From positions 3,707,409 to 3,771,408 of the forward strand of contig CM073328.1 in assembly GCA_037043015.1 (NCBI GenBank): 64,000 bases of DNA. Direction: 5' to 3'. The DNA comes from Bryum argenteum. Taxonomy: Eukaryota > Streptophyta > Bryopsida > Bryales > Bryaceae. The translations under genes and the position numbers were made by a program. Positions within the stretch are counted from its first letter, which is position 1, and the number at the start of each line of letters is the position of its first letter. Below the pieces are notes generated by a model. It saw only the letters and a program-made list of their open reading frames with translations, searched no databases and had not been told where the DNA came from. Shown one piece after another: positions 23,020 through 34,815 of the stretch.

Positions 23020-23422
23020 ACTCACCTCTACTACTCAAATCTCTTCAAACAAGCTCACAATATATGATCTATGCTCCAATGTGAACGTCTCATCAACACA
23101 CTAAGAGTCAATTTACACTAAGGTAAAGTAGTCCAACAATCAAGATATTCAGAAAGAAATATCAAATGTGATTGATTGAAATCAAGGCTTTCAAATGTAA
23201 TTGGTTGAAAAATGGAATTCTTAACCAAACAATGACCTTCTCCAGCATCCCGTAATGCCGTAAGTGTTCATCACGCAGGAGTACATCATTAATATACTCC
23301 AAGTTTCTCTGCTGAGATAATGTCAAAGTGAAACGCCTCTCGAATCAAACATACACAAATGACGAAATAGCCCTCCATCAAGCCCTGTTTCTTTTCTACT
23401 CTCATTATCTGTATACTCTGTA
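23020..23422. other. AWPM-19 3' flanking spacer
   Basis: No gene. About 23290-23422 is almost identical to 53400-53515 (motif TGTCAAAGTGAAACGCCTCT), the paralogous 3' flank of copy 4. Confidence 0.5.
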
Positions 23423-24359
23423 CAGTCGGGTACAGAAATAATTCGAACTGCATTTGAAGGCAGTTTTTGAAAAAAGTTTGAATTGTGTCTGTATACTCAA
23501 AAATGATTGGAATTGCAATCCGTAAAAGGCATTGGAACCACATCAGAGTGTTTTATACTATCATTGCAAAACATTGTTTCTTTTTTGTAAAATTTTTCAA
23601 AGAACTAAAACTCTACATGTTCCATCCACAATTGACCACTGTCACTTTGTGCTTCACTTGCAATGTTCATTTTCACTTGCAAAATTGATATGAGTGCCAT
23701 AAGTTGTTCTTTAGATACTTGAGCTCATTATTGAATGTTCAAAACTCCTTGCTCCCTATAAACTTTTGAGTTGGAGTAGTTTCGTGATAAGTTTCCAATC
23801 AACACTTAAGGTGGGGAAATTGAGCTTTGACATAAACTCGGCGAGAATGCTAAAAGAATTTGAGTTTGGCAATGAGCTTATGAAAGTAATCACCCTAACT
23901 TTATCAAACCATCCTTTAAGTCCTTGTAGGACATTTCTAGTGGTGTGAATGGCTTCACAAAGTTTTGAGAAAAATTGAATAGTCACGAGCACATTCTAAG
24001 ACATTCCTCCTACCCAAGAAACAAACAAAAAACATATCAATGATTCAATAAGCATGGGCTCAAGTATCTAAAGAACAACTTATGGCACTCATATCAATTT
24101 TGCAAGTGAAAATGAACATTGCAAGTGAAGCACAAAGTGACAGTGGTCAATTGTGGATGGAACATGTAGAGTTTTAGTTCTTTGAAAAATTTTACAAAAA
24201 AGAAACAATGTTTTGCAATGATAGTATAAAACACTCTGATGTGGTTCCAATGCCTTTTACGGATTGCAATTCCAATCATTTTTGAGTATACAGACACAAT
24301 TCAAACTTTTTTCAAAAACTGCCTTCAAATGCAGTTCGAATTATTTCTGTACCCGACTG
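23423..24359. mobile_element. Tc1/mariner-type element with 300-bp inverted repeats
   Basis: Begins CAGTCGGGTACAGAAATA and ends with its exact inverse at 24359. The arms (about 23423-23725 and 24057-24359) are essentially identical, so the same 67-codon frame reads outwards-in from both. TA flanks both sides, and the paralogous site at 53515-53516 is intact without the insert. The roughly 330-bp centre has an open minus-strand frame of 78 codons without recognisable transposase motifs. The CAGT ends and TA duplication point to the mariner/pogo superfamily; it is non-autonomous. Confidence 0.9.
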
Positions 24360-24621
24360 TACATAGCATTCGAAGACTTCAAATCAAAGAGTCTAGTAGA
24401 TAGCCTGAAATTCGGTGAGATACAACACATGACATATTTAAATACCAAGTAGATTGTTGATTGATAATACTCCAACAAGCTTCTGTACAACGACGACCAC
24501 CGAAGTGCGTCACCCTACCCTACTGAACATTTACAAAATGCTACAAAAATTGATCCGCTTCATCTCACGAACTATCAACAAGACGATGCAAGACACTATC
24601 TCGAAGACGGTAGACCTCAAC

Positions 24622-25218
24622 TTAGTAACCAGGGTGCGCCGGGTTGGCCACATGTCCAACAGGAATCTTCATGTCGGTATGGTGACCGTAATCGGTGTGG
24701 TTCTGGTGGTTGTGACCTCCCACTCCTCCCATTCCCACTCCCGAAGCTCCGGCATTAGTGTTGTGACCCGCCCTCCCGAATCCCAAGTGCAGCGACAGCA
24801 GGTAGAGAAGCTCGAACAACGCCAAGATGATGATGAATGCCTCCACCACTTTCAGTCTGTTGGGCCGGTTGCCACCAGTGTGAATCTGCTTGCAAGCAAG
24901 TCCCATAGCCAACAGAACCAGAAGCCAAGCCATCAACGAAGTGGCGGCAGCGGCAGCCAACGAGTCGCTCCTGAACAACCGCATGTGATGGAATCCAGCC
25001 AAGCATGACGCCAATCCCACCATGCACGCGATCAGCGTGATGGGAAGGAAGAAGTTCTGGGTGACATTGTTACCCACACCACCTTCACCACGGCCGATAC
25101 CGGCGTCAAAGTTGCGGTTGAGAGCCCATCCAGCGAGGATTGCAGCAACCAAGTACAAGCAGAAGTTGATGACGAGAAGGGGAGTGGCGAGCCCGCGTCC
25201 AAGTCCTGCACCCGGCAT
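24622..25218 (-). CDS. AWPM-19-like membrane protein, copy 3, intronless
   Basis: An uninterrupted frame of 198 codons. An ATG nine codons upstream extends it, but I chose the ATG at 25218 because MPGAGLGRGLATPLL is the shared start of the family here. It has four hydrophobic helices and conserved GWALNRNFD, MVGLASCLAGFHHM and LAMGLACKQI. The two basic residues after GGNR differ from the other copies (PNRLK instead of PRRLK). The Gly/His/Asn-rich tail ends in ANPAHPGY. All three introns of copy 1 are precisely absent. The 260 bp of 3' flank are nearly identical to those of copy 4, so these two were copied or homogenised recently. The upstream TATA-like box is altered (TTGTAG). Confidence 0.92.
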   Translation of the reverse strand: MPGAGLGRGLATPLLVINFCLYLVAAILAGWALNRNFDAGIGRGEGGVGNNVTQNFFLPITLIACMVGLASCLAGFHHMRLFRSDSLAAAAATSLMAWLLVLLAMGLACKQIHTGGNRPNRLKVVEAFIIILALFELLYLLSLHLGFGRAGHNTNAGASGVGMGGVGGHNHQNHTDYGHHTDMKIPVGHVANPAHPGY

Positions 25219-26215
25219 TGTGCTAGCTAGCAAGTATGAATACACTAGTATGAGCAGAGACGGATCAGAGAGGAATCGAAAGCTACAAGACTGATTTGCT
25301 TTAGGAGTGGAGGATGCTACAAGGGGGTTGAGGGGGAGGCCGATGTTGCTGGATTGTTCGACAGCGCGATAGTTTTCCAGTTGGCTCGCGATGGCGTGCA
25401 GAGAGCGGAGCGCGGACCGAGCACCAAGTGTTTATTTCTTTTTCGTCAAAATATTGATAATATATTGTAGAGCTATACCAACTCCGGAACTTCTGACCAG
25501 AAAGTTGTTGCGTTTACACTTTTTAATAAAGATTTTACAATAAAGATTCGTTAAGTAAGGTAATCTGCTCTAAATCGACGCAATACCGAGAGTGGCGGAG
25601 AGTAGGTTGTCAAAATTTGCTCACTTTTCTGCCTTGCAACGAGCAGATGTAGACTTGGAGGAGAACTGATAGAGAAATTGTACAGTTGCATGGATGAGGA
25701 TGTGCAAGTTTTCGACTACTATTTAATTTGTCTTTGAGAAATTGGTTTAGTGTCTTTGAGGCTAATTAAGCTTGATATGGTGAGTCATTGTATCACTTCA
25801 TTAGTTATAGAAGGCTATTTAGAATGACGGCAAGCTCATCAATGCAAGTTTCTTTACTTCATTTCATGAGAGATAGAATGACACATGAGGTTGATTGTGC
25901 AACACAAATTGCAAAGTTCATGTGTTTTTAGGGTGGAGGATTTGCACGGTGTACATGGTTGTAGCAATAATTGAAATTGATGGTGTGAGCCGCTTAAACG
26001 GCTCAATAGCCTTTAATTGCTAAATCATGCGTATTTAGAGTGTGTATGAAAATAATTGAGATAATTGCCTAATTTCTAGCCTAATTAGACCAAATCGTTG
26101 CAATATAATACCTCATCTAATTTTTAGAGTGCTCAAAGCTCTTATTTATGTTTATATAGTCTATTTTGCAAGTGCAGCCACTCTACTTCCTTGCTGCAGT
26201 ATTTATTGAATAGGT
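25219..26215. other. Upstream region of AWPM-19 copy 3 and AT-rich spacer
   Basis: The first 330 bp match the promoters of the other copies. The remainder is AT-rich with no convincing gene. Confidence 0.5.
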
Positions 26216-26410
26216 TACGTTTAAGTTTCCCTATCCACACCATTCCTACAGACCCCACTAACTGTGCGCAGCCCATACTATTTCCCCGCAGGCCACACTA
26301 ACTGTGCGCAGCCCATACTAATTCCCTGCTGGCCGCACTAATTTGCTTCCGCCCATAATAATTGCGTTGAGGCCGCACTAATAAAGTGCCGCCCACACTA
26401 ATTTCCGCAT
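26216..26410. repeat. Degenerate minisatellite (GCAGCCCATACTAATTCC type)
   Basis: Five to six diverged units of roughly 35-40 bp combining GCC(G/C)CACTAAT and GC(A/C)GCCCATACTA words. No coding. A TATATAG motif lies downstream at about 26486, so it may be part of an LTR-like promoter, but no partner LTR was found. Confidence 0.6.
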
Positions 26411-27778
26411 GAAATTGTCCGATCGATCTGTGAGCAAATAATTGCAACCTCGCTAATTGAGGTTGAACTTTTCTCCTAGTTAGAGTATATAGTGATCTCT
26501 CTCATCTTACAATCTATCATATCTATCATCTCTCATCTTATGTGTATGCATTCTAGTTTTCAATTTGATTTTTCTCTCTTGCTCTCCATCTGTGAAGAGT
26601 GGGAACCTGTACTCATCATAGGTAGATTTCGATCTCTACAATTAGTAGAGTGTCATTGCTGTAGTCAATTAGCTAGGTTGGTGACGAATTGCTTGCACTT
26701 TGGATCGTTGGAGTTCTACTGGAACTGGAGTGTGGCGTCTGCTGGCGAATTGGTATCGAACTGCTGTCCGGCGATTCGAAGATCCTTGCCGTGTCGAAGA
26801 TCGACTGTCGAAGGTGGTGTTATTAGCTACTGCGACTGTGTCCAACTTCAAGTTGGTGATTGTGGACGGAGATTGTGATTGTTGCGTTGAAATTCCGTGG
26901 GTTGCGATAGACAGCGAAGGTTGATCGTCGGAGACGAGTGGTGTTGGCGTCCGTAAGATGCTAGTCGTGTTACTTTGGCTGTCGTGTTTTGGACAAGTAA
27001 CGACGAATTGGGAGACGTTGCAGAAGGAGCTGCTGAGGAAGTCGGCGCAGCCGTTCGTGCATTGGCCACGGAGTGCAGAGCCAGAACTCGGAGTGTCGCA
27101 GGTGGCCCCGACGCTGTTCACGCTGACATCAAGGACTAGGTGCTGGAGAAGGGCTTCCGCATCGACACCCAGACCGTCGACCTGATCTAGAGCAAGTTCC
27201 GTGTTTAAACGTTCAGTTTCAAATCTTGTTAAGGCGGATGCCACGAAGATGCATGGCTTGCCAGAGCTTCGTATTCTTTACATACTAGAATAAGTTCGGC
27301 AGTTAATATCGACATTTTGTAGCTAGCTAGCACTGGCAGCTTTTGTTGTTGTTGACAGAACCTAGACACTACAACTGGAGTTCGTATTTGATTCTACTTG
27401 ACGATGTTATGTGCCTAAAGCCAGAGACAAAGTTCTCACTGCTTTTTGAGTCATTGGCTTTCACCAAGGTGAATGTCTATTATATGGTCTCGACTGGATT
27501 GAGGCTGCTGTTCAATGTTAAAATAGAGTTTTGCACTCTGGAGCCCGTGCAGTTTTTGGGCTCACAGATGGATTTAGATTTAGATGACGATTGCAACGAG
27601 CTTGATTTTGATTGGTTTATGTTGGAGAAGTCAGCTCAAACAGACATACAAGAGGTATTAGCACCTCAATTCAATTGCATTGTAGAGATGATGTTTGTCT
27701 TCAACCTATATAACAAAGTAGATATTTATGTGCTCCGAGGCCTAGTCGAGGAGCTCTAGATCGTTTAAGAGCTCCAAA
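26411..27778. other. Region with short open frames, no assigned gene
   Basis: A plus-strand frame of 138 codons (27343-27759) and a minus-strand frame of 191 codons (27244-26669) are open but show no recognisable domain. The plus-strand text near 27010-27190 (AAVRALATECRAR, GFRIDTQTVDLI) is interrupted by stops. It may be a decayed retroelement. Confidence 0.3.
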
Positions 27779-28095
27779 GTTTAGCCTCCAATGTCGGTTT
27801 TTGTTACAAATGTGTCAATATTGCATTCAACCTTAAGGACATGCCTCTACCCAACTACCCAAATATTTTGCAGCGTAAGCAATCTTTGGTTGAGCCAAGA
27901 GGGTGAAACCTACGACACGGACTCATATAGAATATGCTAATTTAGCCTCCAATGTCGATTTTTGTCACAAATGTGTCGATATTGCATTCAACCTCAAGGA
28001 CACGCCCCTACCCAAATATTTTGCTCCGTAAGCAATCTTTGGTTGAGCCAAGAGGGTGAGACCTAACGACACATACTCGAACAGAATATGCTGGC
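27779..28095. repeat. Tandem duplication of about 160 bp
   Basis: TTTAGCCTCCAATGTCG starts two adjacent copies (27780 and 27942), which share CAAATGTGTC, TATTGCATTCAACCT, GCAATCTTTGGTTGAGCC and AGAATATGCT. The copies differ by small indels. Confidence 0.8.
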
Positions 28096-29545
28096 CTATT
28101 TGCTAGTACATCTTACGTTCTGTAAGCATGATCAAAAGTAAATGTGGAGCTACACAAAATTACCCCCTCCACGGTCTCTGCACAAATCTATGCTAATCTA
28201 TTCGCTTGTACATCTCAGGTCTTGTAAGCAGGATCAAGAGTAAATGTGAAGCTACACTAAATTACCCCTTCCACAGTCGAGTAAATGTGGAGCTACACTA
28301 AATTACCCCCTCCACGGTCCAGTAAATGAGATCTCACGTTCCATGGATGTCTGCCAAGATGTCTATAAAGATGTTTGGAGGATGTCTTAGGAGATCTTCT
28401 AGTCTAAAAGTTACTTATTAGACATCAAAAAAATCAGGGTTTTCTTATAGTGTATGGAGCTACATCAAATTACCCCCTCCACGGTCCTTGCACAAATATA
28501 TGCACTGATCTACAGCAATGACGAGGAATCGCAACAGGCAAGTACTCAGAAGTCAGAATAGTGGAGGGGCCCCAGAATCCTTGCACAACACAAAAGTCTT
28601 GCCAGCGGCGCAGCTCGAGGGTGCACGCTGCAGTGTTGGTAAAGTTCACCAAGCAATTCATGTGAATCTTCGTTGAATGGAAGTATAAGCGGATGACACC
28701 CAACCTTGTTCTATCTCACTGGCGCTTCAAGACACTGGAGTAGACGACGCTCTCCCCTGCACAGTCCTAGAACTGCTTCTGGACGCTCCAGCAAACGCCG
28801 CCCTCACCTTGCCACCTACCCATTCAGATCCAATTAATTTGGAGGTGGATTTGGAGGATCGGTTTTAATATGCTTAATCATCTAGTCAAATTCTTCCGAT
28901 TTGGAAAATTCCTAAATATATGCATAAAGAGAGAGGAAAATTAATACATTAGAGTGTTAATCCACTGCCAAATTCACTTATACACAAACCTTGCTCCCAT
29001 TCACAATTCATCAACATGCTGAGACGGAGGAAACAATGTACCATTTGAATCCAAACAGAGCACCATTTGATTCATCACACTTGAGTAAGTTGAGAGGTTT
29101 TGCCCATCCTCCTTGCCATGGCAACGGACTCTAGCATCCGCGAGCTACTTCATGTGAAGACTGTTGAGGTAAAACCACACACTTAACAAGCTGTAAGTTC
29201 CACTCTAGAAGGGGAGGCTTGGAGATTTGCGAGAGATAATATCGATCTTTATTTGATTCAAACGCGAGACAAGAGACTCCATGGTACCAACATCCTAAAC
29301 AACCACACAACATCTCGTTCGTGCCGAGACAACTAACTCTTCCTTCCCAAATGAGTATGGAAAAATTTGGGTCATCAAAACAAGTTAGTACTCACCCATC
29401 TTCCAAAATTTTCAAACCAATGATCAACATCACTACTCCACTAGCTAACTGCAAATGGTTTGTTGATTGCAACTGAAACTTGCGAAGCTTGAATCAAAGA
29501 CCTCATGGTTGATTCTTGGGGGCAATAAATCTATCCCCTGCTAGT
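28096..29545. other. Spacer with repeated AAATTACCCCCTCCACGGTC words, no gene
   Basis: The word GGAGCTACAC(T/A)AAATTACCCCCTCC recurs at about 28150, 28245, 28285 and 28445. Downstream to 29545 no gene is convincing. Confidence 0.5.
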
Positions 29546-29549
29546 TTAA

Positions 29550-30239
29550 CCCTTAAACGCCCTTGGCCTCAAATGGGGCAGCCCGGGGAATAAAAAGAGA
29601 ATCTAGAGGGGATCGGGTAGCCTTGAGGCGTGCGTCCGCCTCGGGGTAACGGCGCATGAATCTGCGCTTGCATCCGGGGCATGGCCGGCAGCGCATGGAG
29701 CGGTGAGGGTCGGAGCCATCGGGCCCGGCTGCAGATCGTCGAGCCGGCGCAGGAGGCTGTTATCGCGAACGGGCATGGGCAGCGCAGGGAACGGCGCCGA
29801 GGCTCTGGGAACGTGGAGGGGACCTGCTGAGCGTGGCTCCTGGCCCAACGCGACCGTGGAGGGTAAAGCCAGGTCATAACCGGTAAATGGGAAAAAGCAA
29901 TTTGTGTGAGAAGGCCGAGTTACGCAATCCAGGGACTCTTCTGCTGGTGCTGGTCCAGGGACTCTTCTGCTGGTGTTGGTCCAGGGACTCTTGAGCTGCT
30001 GGTCTAGAGAGTTTCTGCTGCTGGTCGAGGGCCTTCTTCGAGAAAATCCAGTGACCGATAGCATATTCATACATTGTATATGATATACAAATGATAATAA
30101 AGAGCATAGTAGTCTCCAAAAAAATACATATCACACTTTTGCACATAAAAATCAATGATGTGTTGGATAATTTATTGAGTAGGAAAGAAAGTAATACATG
30201 TATATATTGTAAAAAGAATAACATAAATCAAATAGGGCA
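29550..30239. other. piggyBac 3' subterminal region
   Basis: Lies between the left end and the transposase C-terminal frame. It contains a short 27-bp tandem repeat around GGGACTCTTCTGCTGGTG at about 29930-30020. Minus-strand open frames here are Arg/Ser-rich and look non-coding. Confidence 0.5.
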
Positions 30240-32484
30240 TTAGTCCGAATGGAGAGTAACAAAACAAGCACCATGACAAACGGCGATATTACATGTAGGA
30301 CAATACCAATGTCTTACCTCTTTGCAAATTACACATTGGCGGCATTTTCGGTCCTCATGGCCGCTCCATGCCATGGTGTAATGCAATTTGCCAGGATTTG
30401 GTACCGTCGCCCCGGGCATACACGTTAGTTTCGCTACGGGCACCTCGGTCAAAGAGTTAGCTATTTCCACATAAAAACCTCAAATGGGACATAGGGTTAG
30501 AGTTTCAACTTACCATGGCTTGTTTATACAAAATATAAGCATTTAGAAACGATTGATCTAATATATGGAAAAAAATCTTATGCCACCATTTATGATCCCG
30601 CCTTTGCAATGAATAGTAACCCCGCAATTGATCATGCACATCAACACCTCTCATTCTCTTTTGGTAATGTAACAAAACCGGGCCCGAAGCCGGAATTTGT
30701 ATAGTTCCCCCTACATGCCAACGGTCAATAAACAAGGACTTGGAATTATCGACGGGACTACATGAGGTAGAAAGTAACGACACCGGTTTATTATCATACC
30801 ATGTTATTGCGCACATTCTCCCGCTTGCATGTACCCGGTACCACAATTGTCCCCGGGATCCCGCCGCTAGCAAGTTCGTGAGCGCTTGAGGCCACCCGAT
30901 ACGGTTCGTCCCACATGTTCCCGTTGCAAAAATCCCACGTTCCAACAAACTCCAAAACAAACTAGGTGAGGTAAAAAAATTATCGCATGTTACAATGTAC
31001 CCCTTACCTTCTAAACCTTCCATAAGGTTTGATACCACCCGGCCACCGACATTACCCTCTTCTTGGGTTTCACCCCGCCCGCAATAAATTTCAATTCTTT
31101 GAACATATTTACTATCACAATTAGCTAGGCACCAAATTTTTAACCTGTATTGTGTTGGTTTAGCCTTCATGTATTGACGGATTGGTGCGTATTTACCCGT
31201 GTATTTTACCATCATTTCATCCACACATACGTTTTGTTCCGGGTAATAAAAAAGAGAACAAAGTCTATTATGTTCTTTTACTAACCACTCCGTTTTTGCT
31301 AACTTATTGTAATTAGAACTTGTTTTATCCGTGGTAACATTTCGATTATCTACCAAATGTAAACACCGGAGAATAGCTTCAAATCTATTCCTCTTCATGC
31401 ATTTTCTAATTTCTTGGGTTTGAAATAATTCTTGGAAAGCTTTAGACCAATGCAATCTTACATTGGGTAACTTTTTAATTCCCATGAACTGTAAAACGCC
31501 AAAGAAGGTAAGTAGCTCTTTTACCGTCAAGGGCGTCCAATGCGGTCCTCCCTTTGTTTTTCCGTCCTCATGGCTTGTGGTAGCATACAAATTTGTCATC
31601 CTTACAATCTTCACCAACACATCATTAGGCCAAAAAAGTAAAAAAAAGTCTAAGGGAGTTATACAATTTGGTAAAGAATTTACCAACCCTTGTTTTCTCC
31701 CCAACCACGAAACGGGAGGGAGACTACTCGAAGGAGGGTTCCACATGTCTTGGGCAAATCTTTCGGGGACCGGTAACTTTGAGAAATCCGCAAAGGTAAA
31801 ATTATAATCTAACCCTATTTCATTTGTTGCCCTTAATGAGTTTATAAACCACTTGCGTGAATTAGGGGTTAATTCTAGATTCTCCAATTTATCCATATCA
31901 CTTGAATATTGTGGAGAATTTTGACCCGGGACATAGGAGGAATCGGTTGTATTACCTTTTGATGGACTTGGGGTTTGTAATTTAGAACCCCACAATTGGA
32001 TTTCACTAACATGTCCATAATTTGAAGTTTCATCAACAAACTTGCAAACCGCCTCGGGCACATTGTATGTGCCCCAAGGACCAAACAATAACACACTCAC
32101 CATTTCTATAGCCAAAAGAGGATCATAAAACTCTTGTACTACCGTGCCCCAAAACATATCTAAATATGCGGCATTACAATCCAATGGCACATGCAAATCG
32201 GGTAATTCAATTTTAGGCACAATAACACATTTTCCACAAAGTCCAAGGTCAAACAAAGGTACATGCAAATTTTTGTTCACATCACTTCTCAAAGTTACAT
32301 TTCTTTGAGGTACACATAAATTAGACCACATTTGCTCAAAGTTACTTGAGGCTTCACCATCTAGCACACATATACTATCATCTTGTAGCGCCTCAAGTAT
32401 TTTATCCATCTCTCCTCCAACTTCACCCGGTGCCTGCAAAAACCCACATTCAACCATATTAGGATTCTCAAGTGGAGAATCCAA
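30240..32484 (-). CDS. piggyBac transposase, DDD catalytic residues present
   Basis: The main frame runs from 32484 to 30505; its first codon is TTG and the first ATG is at 32460, so translation probably starts there or in an upstream exon (donor GTAAGT near 32531). Visible landmarks: LLTFFGVLQFMGIKK, RNRFEAILRCLHL, first aspartate in NVCVDEMMV with PIRQYMKAKP downstream, second in YIVTCDNFFTS, third in MRGVDVHDQLRGYY. A separate frame at 30470-30240 encodes the C-terminal cysteine-rich zinc domain (CVICKEVRHWYCPTC, then CHGAC). The two are separated by a GTAAGT donor and about 40-60 bases; phases do not join cleanly, so this is either a small intron with a non-obvious acceptor or a frameshift. 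The enzyme would excise and insert DNA at TTAA in the nucleus. An apparently intact piggyBac transposase is uncommon in plants. Confidence 0.88.
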
Positions 32485-33696
32485 ATTGGCAACAATTAGA
32501 GATTGAGAAGAAGGTTGGGTTAGGGACTTACCTCCAGAGCTTTCACCAATTACCGCACTGCTCTGTTTACCACGCTGTCGATCTGGAGCCTCATGCTACC
32601 TGGCTTCGATCTCCCCTGTGCCTACGGTCTCTTCTAACTCCCTCCCGTACGGTGATGACGTCGACGGTCCGAGGATGGACTGTTCCAAGACCACAGTGCC
32701 TCCCTCACCGAGCTCCAGTCGCTGTCGGACCCATCTGCCAGACCCTGCACGAAAATCCGCCGAACTGAGGACCAGCCTCTGATCAATATCCCCTTCTCGA
32801 TTCACGGCAGTCTGCCGGTCACGGTCGATCGGTGAGGCGTGGCCTCCCGAAGTTTGAGCTCCCCTGCCACGGTTTCCCCGAAGTCTGGCACCCTGCGGCA
32901 TTCCAAGAAACCGGCAGTTAGAAGCTCGGTTCAATCAAACGATCCCAGCTAGCAATTGCTAGATTCCTTGCATCAGTGCCGGATCAGCTCTTTGATCAGT
33001 GAGCGATGCACTGTCGATGGCTAGTTCGGGTTTTGAGTGCCGGTGATGTGCCGGCGGTGATCGAGGTAGAAAGTCACTCCGGCCGCAGCTCGCACATGCC
33101 AGGAGCCTGATCGGAGGGCCGACTGCCGACCCGCCTGTCTAGACGGCGAGACGAGTCACCCGATCGATAGGGGCAGGTACAGTACACACTAAAAAACGAC
33201 CTCATTTGTTTTACCGAAATCACTCGAACAATTGACCAGACACCGAATTCAATCTAAAAACTAGCAATTTGGCAACGAATTCACTCGAATTCTCTACAAC
33301 CACGCACCGAAGTCCCCTTCTACTGTTTCCTCGAATTCTGGCAACCTACAACCTGATCATACAGGACCTCATTCCTCTAAATACGGTTCGATCCTATCTT
33401 TCTCTACTGCCGGTCCGATCCTATTCTTTGACTCACGATAAAAAGAATCTGAGCACGCCTGGAAGAGATTATCTAAACTAGCAATCTGGCAAACCAACAA
33501 CGGAGCAAATAGTACCTACAGGAATCGGAGCATCAAATCCCTAAACTTGCAATTTGGCAATCCAAAACGCTATTGAATTCCAAATCAGAAATGCAGCAGA
33601 GAAGGCGAAATCTTACCCTGGGAGCCATTCTGGGCTGTTTCTGCTTCTTTGAGGTAGCTAAACGACGATGTTCTCATTCGTGAGATACCGCCGGTG
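32485..33696. other. piggyBac 5' region, proximal part
   Basis: Upstream of the transposase. A minus-strand phase 1 open stretch ends at a GTAAGT donor near 32531 and may be an upstream coding or leader exon. A further frame at 32934-32596 (112 codons, Arg/Gly-rich) has no recognisable domain. The region is continuous with 39270-40205 once the Copia insertion is ignored. Confidence 0.45.
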
Positions 33697-33701
33697 ATGG
33701 A

Positions 33702-34081
33702 TGTTGAAGATTAGATTGCTCGTAGTTACTAAGGGTAACTAGAGTTGATTAGAGTATGTGGAATTGTGGAGAGGGTTGGATGAATAGAGTCTTATCGTAT
33801 ATGGAGAGGGCTTGTCCACAAGAGCCTTATCGTGTGTAAAGAAGGATGGACCACTAGAGCCTTATCGTATGTAGAGAGAGAAGGTCCTCTAGTGGTCTAT
33901 CCTTTTGTAGAGTGATCTTGATCACTCAAACCTTATCTTTGTTGTAGCACCTAGTGCCTTCACTTGGATATATAAGTAGGTGCTTGGAATGAGTGAGTAT
34001 CTCATTCAAGCATTCTTTGCTCTACTACTTGTAAGCTTTGAGTGTGTTGTATTCTCTCTCTCCCTCTATTGAATCTCAATA
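33702..34081 (+). repeat. 5' LTR of the Copia element
   Basis: 380 bp; contains TATATAAG near 33968-33975 as a likely TATA box. It differs from the 3' LTR by the start base pair, a GTGA insertion and one copy fewer of a 35-bp internal repeat. Confidence 0.92.
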
Positions 34082-34815
34082 GGTTATGGGCCTACTACTT
34101 TTGTAGTGAGGTTGAGTTTGAGTACTTTTGGAGGCTTGGAGAGGTCAAGGAGGTGTTGCATGCACATGTAGGGCTCATTTGCACTACTTGGAGTCTCTTG
34201 GAGATTTGGAGGTGCACTTGGAGTCATTTGGAGGTGTTTGCAACCATTTTGAAGGAGGTTTGGAGCATTGGAGGCAATAGAAGCAATTTGGAGGTGTTGG
34301 AGGTGACTCAAACACTTGTAAGATTGTATGCTTGTTGTTTGAGTCTTCCTTGCACATTGAAGGTGCTTCTTTGCATTAAGGGCTCTCAAATCCATTGTTT
34401 GAAGTGTTTTGAGCTTAGGAGTGTGTGTTGTAATATTTACTTGAGTGCACTTAGAGTTGAGAGGGCCGAATCTAGCATTTGGAGTGCATATGTGCACACA
34501 TAGGGCTGATTTTAGCATTTGAGGTGCAAAAGTAGGTGTTTTGAGACTCCTAAGCTTAGATTTGAGTGATTTGTGGATCTACAAGCTTTGTTGACATAGT
34601 TTGAGAGTTGATCTAGTGTAAAGAGTGCACAAGTGCTCATTTGCATGCATTGAGGGTTGATTTGAGTGCTTTGAAGTGCAACCACACCTTGTGTGCGTGT
34701 AAGAGATCTAGATATTCTATTTGGAGGTCAAATAGCTTGAAGAAGATCAAATTTAAGTAGGAGCAAGTGTATCTTGCTTGTTTGAGTGTTGTAGGGGCAA
34801 CATTGGAGCTTTGCC
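34082..34815 (+). other. Copia leader region
   Basis: Between the 5' LTR and gag. Open frames here (such as 34042-34503) cross the LTR border and look non-coding. The primer-binding site directly after the LTR (GGTTATGGGCC) does not match the usual plant initiator-Met tRNA motif. Confidence 0.5.

Noticed and set aside
23485..24297. Two identical 67-codon frames in opposite orientation
   Set aside because: They are the two arms of the inverted repeat element, not genes.
26669..27244. 191-codon minus-strand frame
   Set aside because: Thr/Ser-rich, no domain; the opposite strand shows equally plausible but interrupted frames. Not supported as a gene.
29569..30070. Arg/Ser-rich minus-strand frames near the piggyBac end
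   Set aside because: GC-rich subterminal DNA with overlapping open frames and no recognisable domain.
34042..34503. 153-codon frame in the Copia leader
   Set aside because: It crosses the LTR border, has no domain, and both strands are open because of biased composition.
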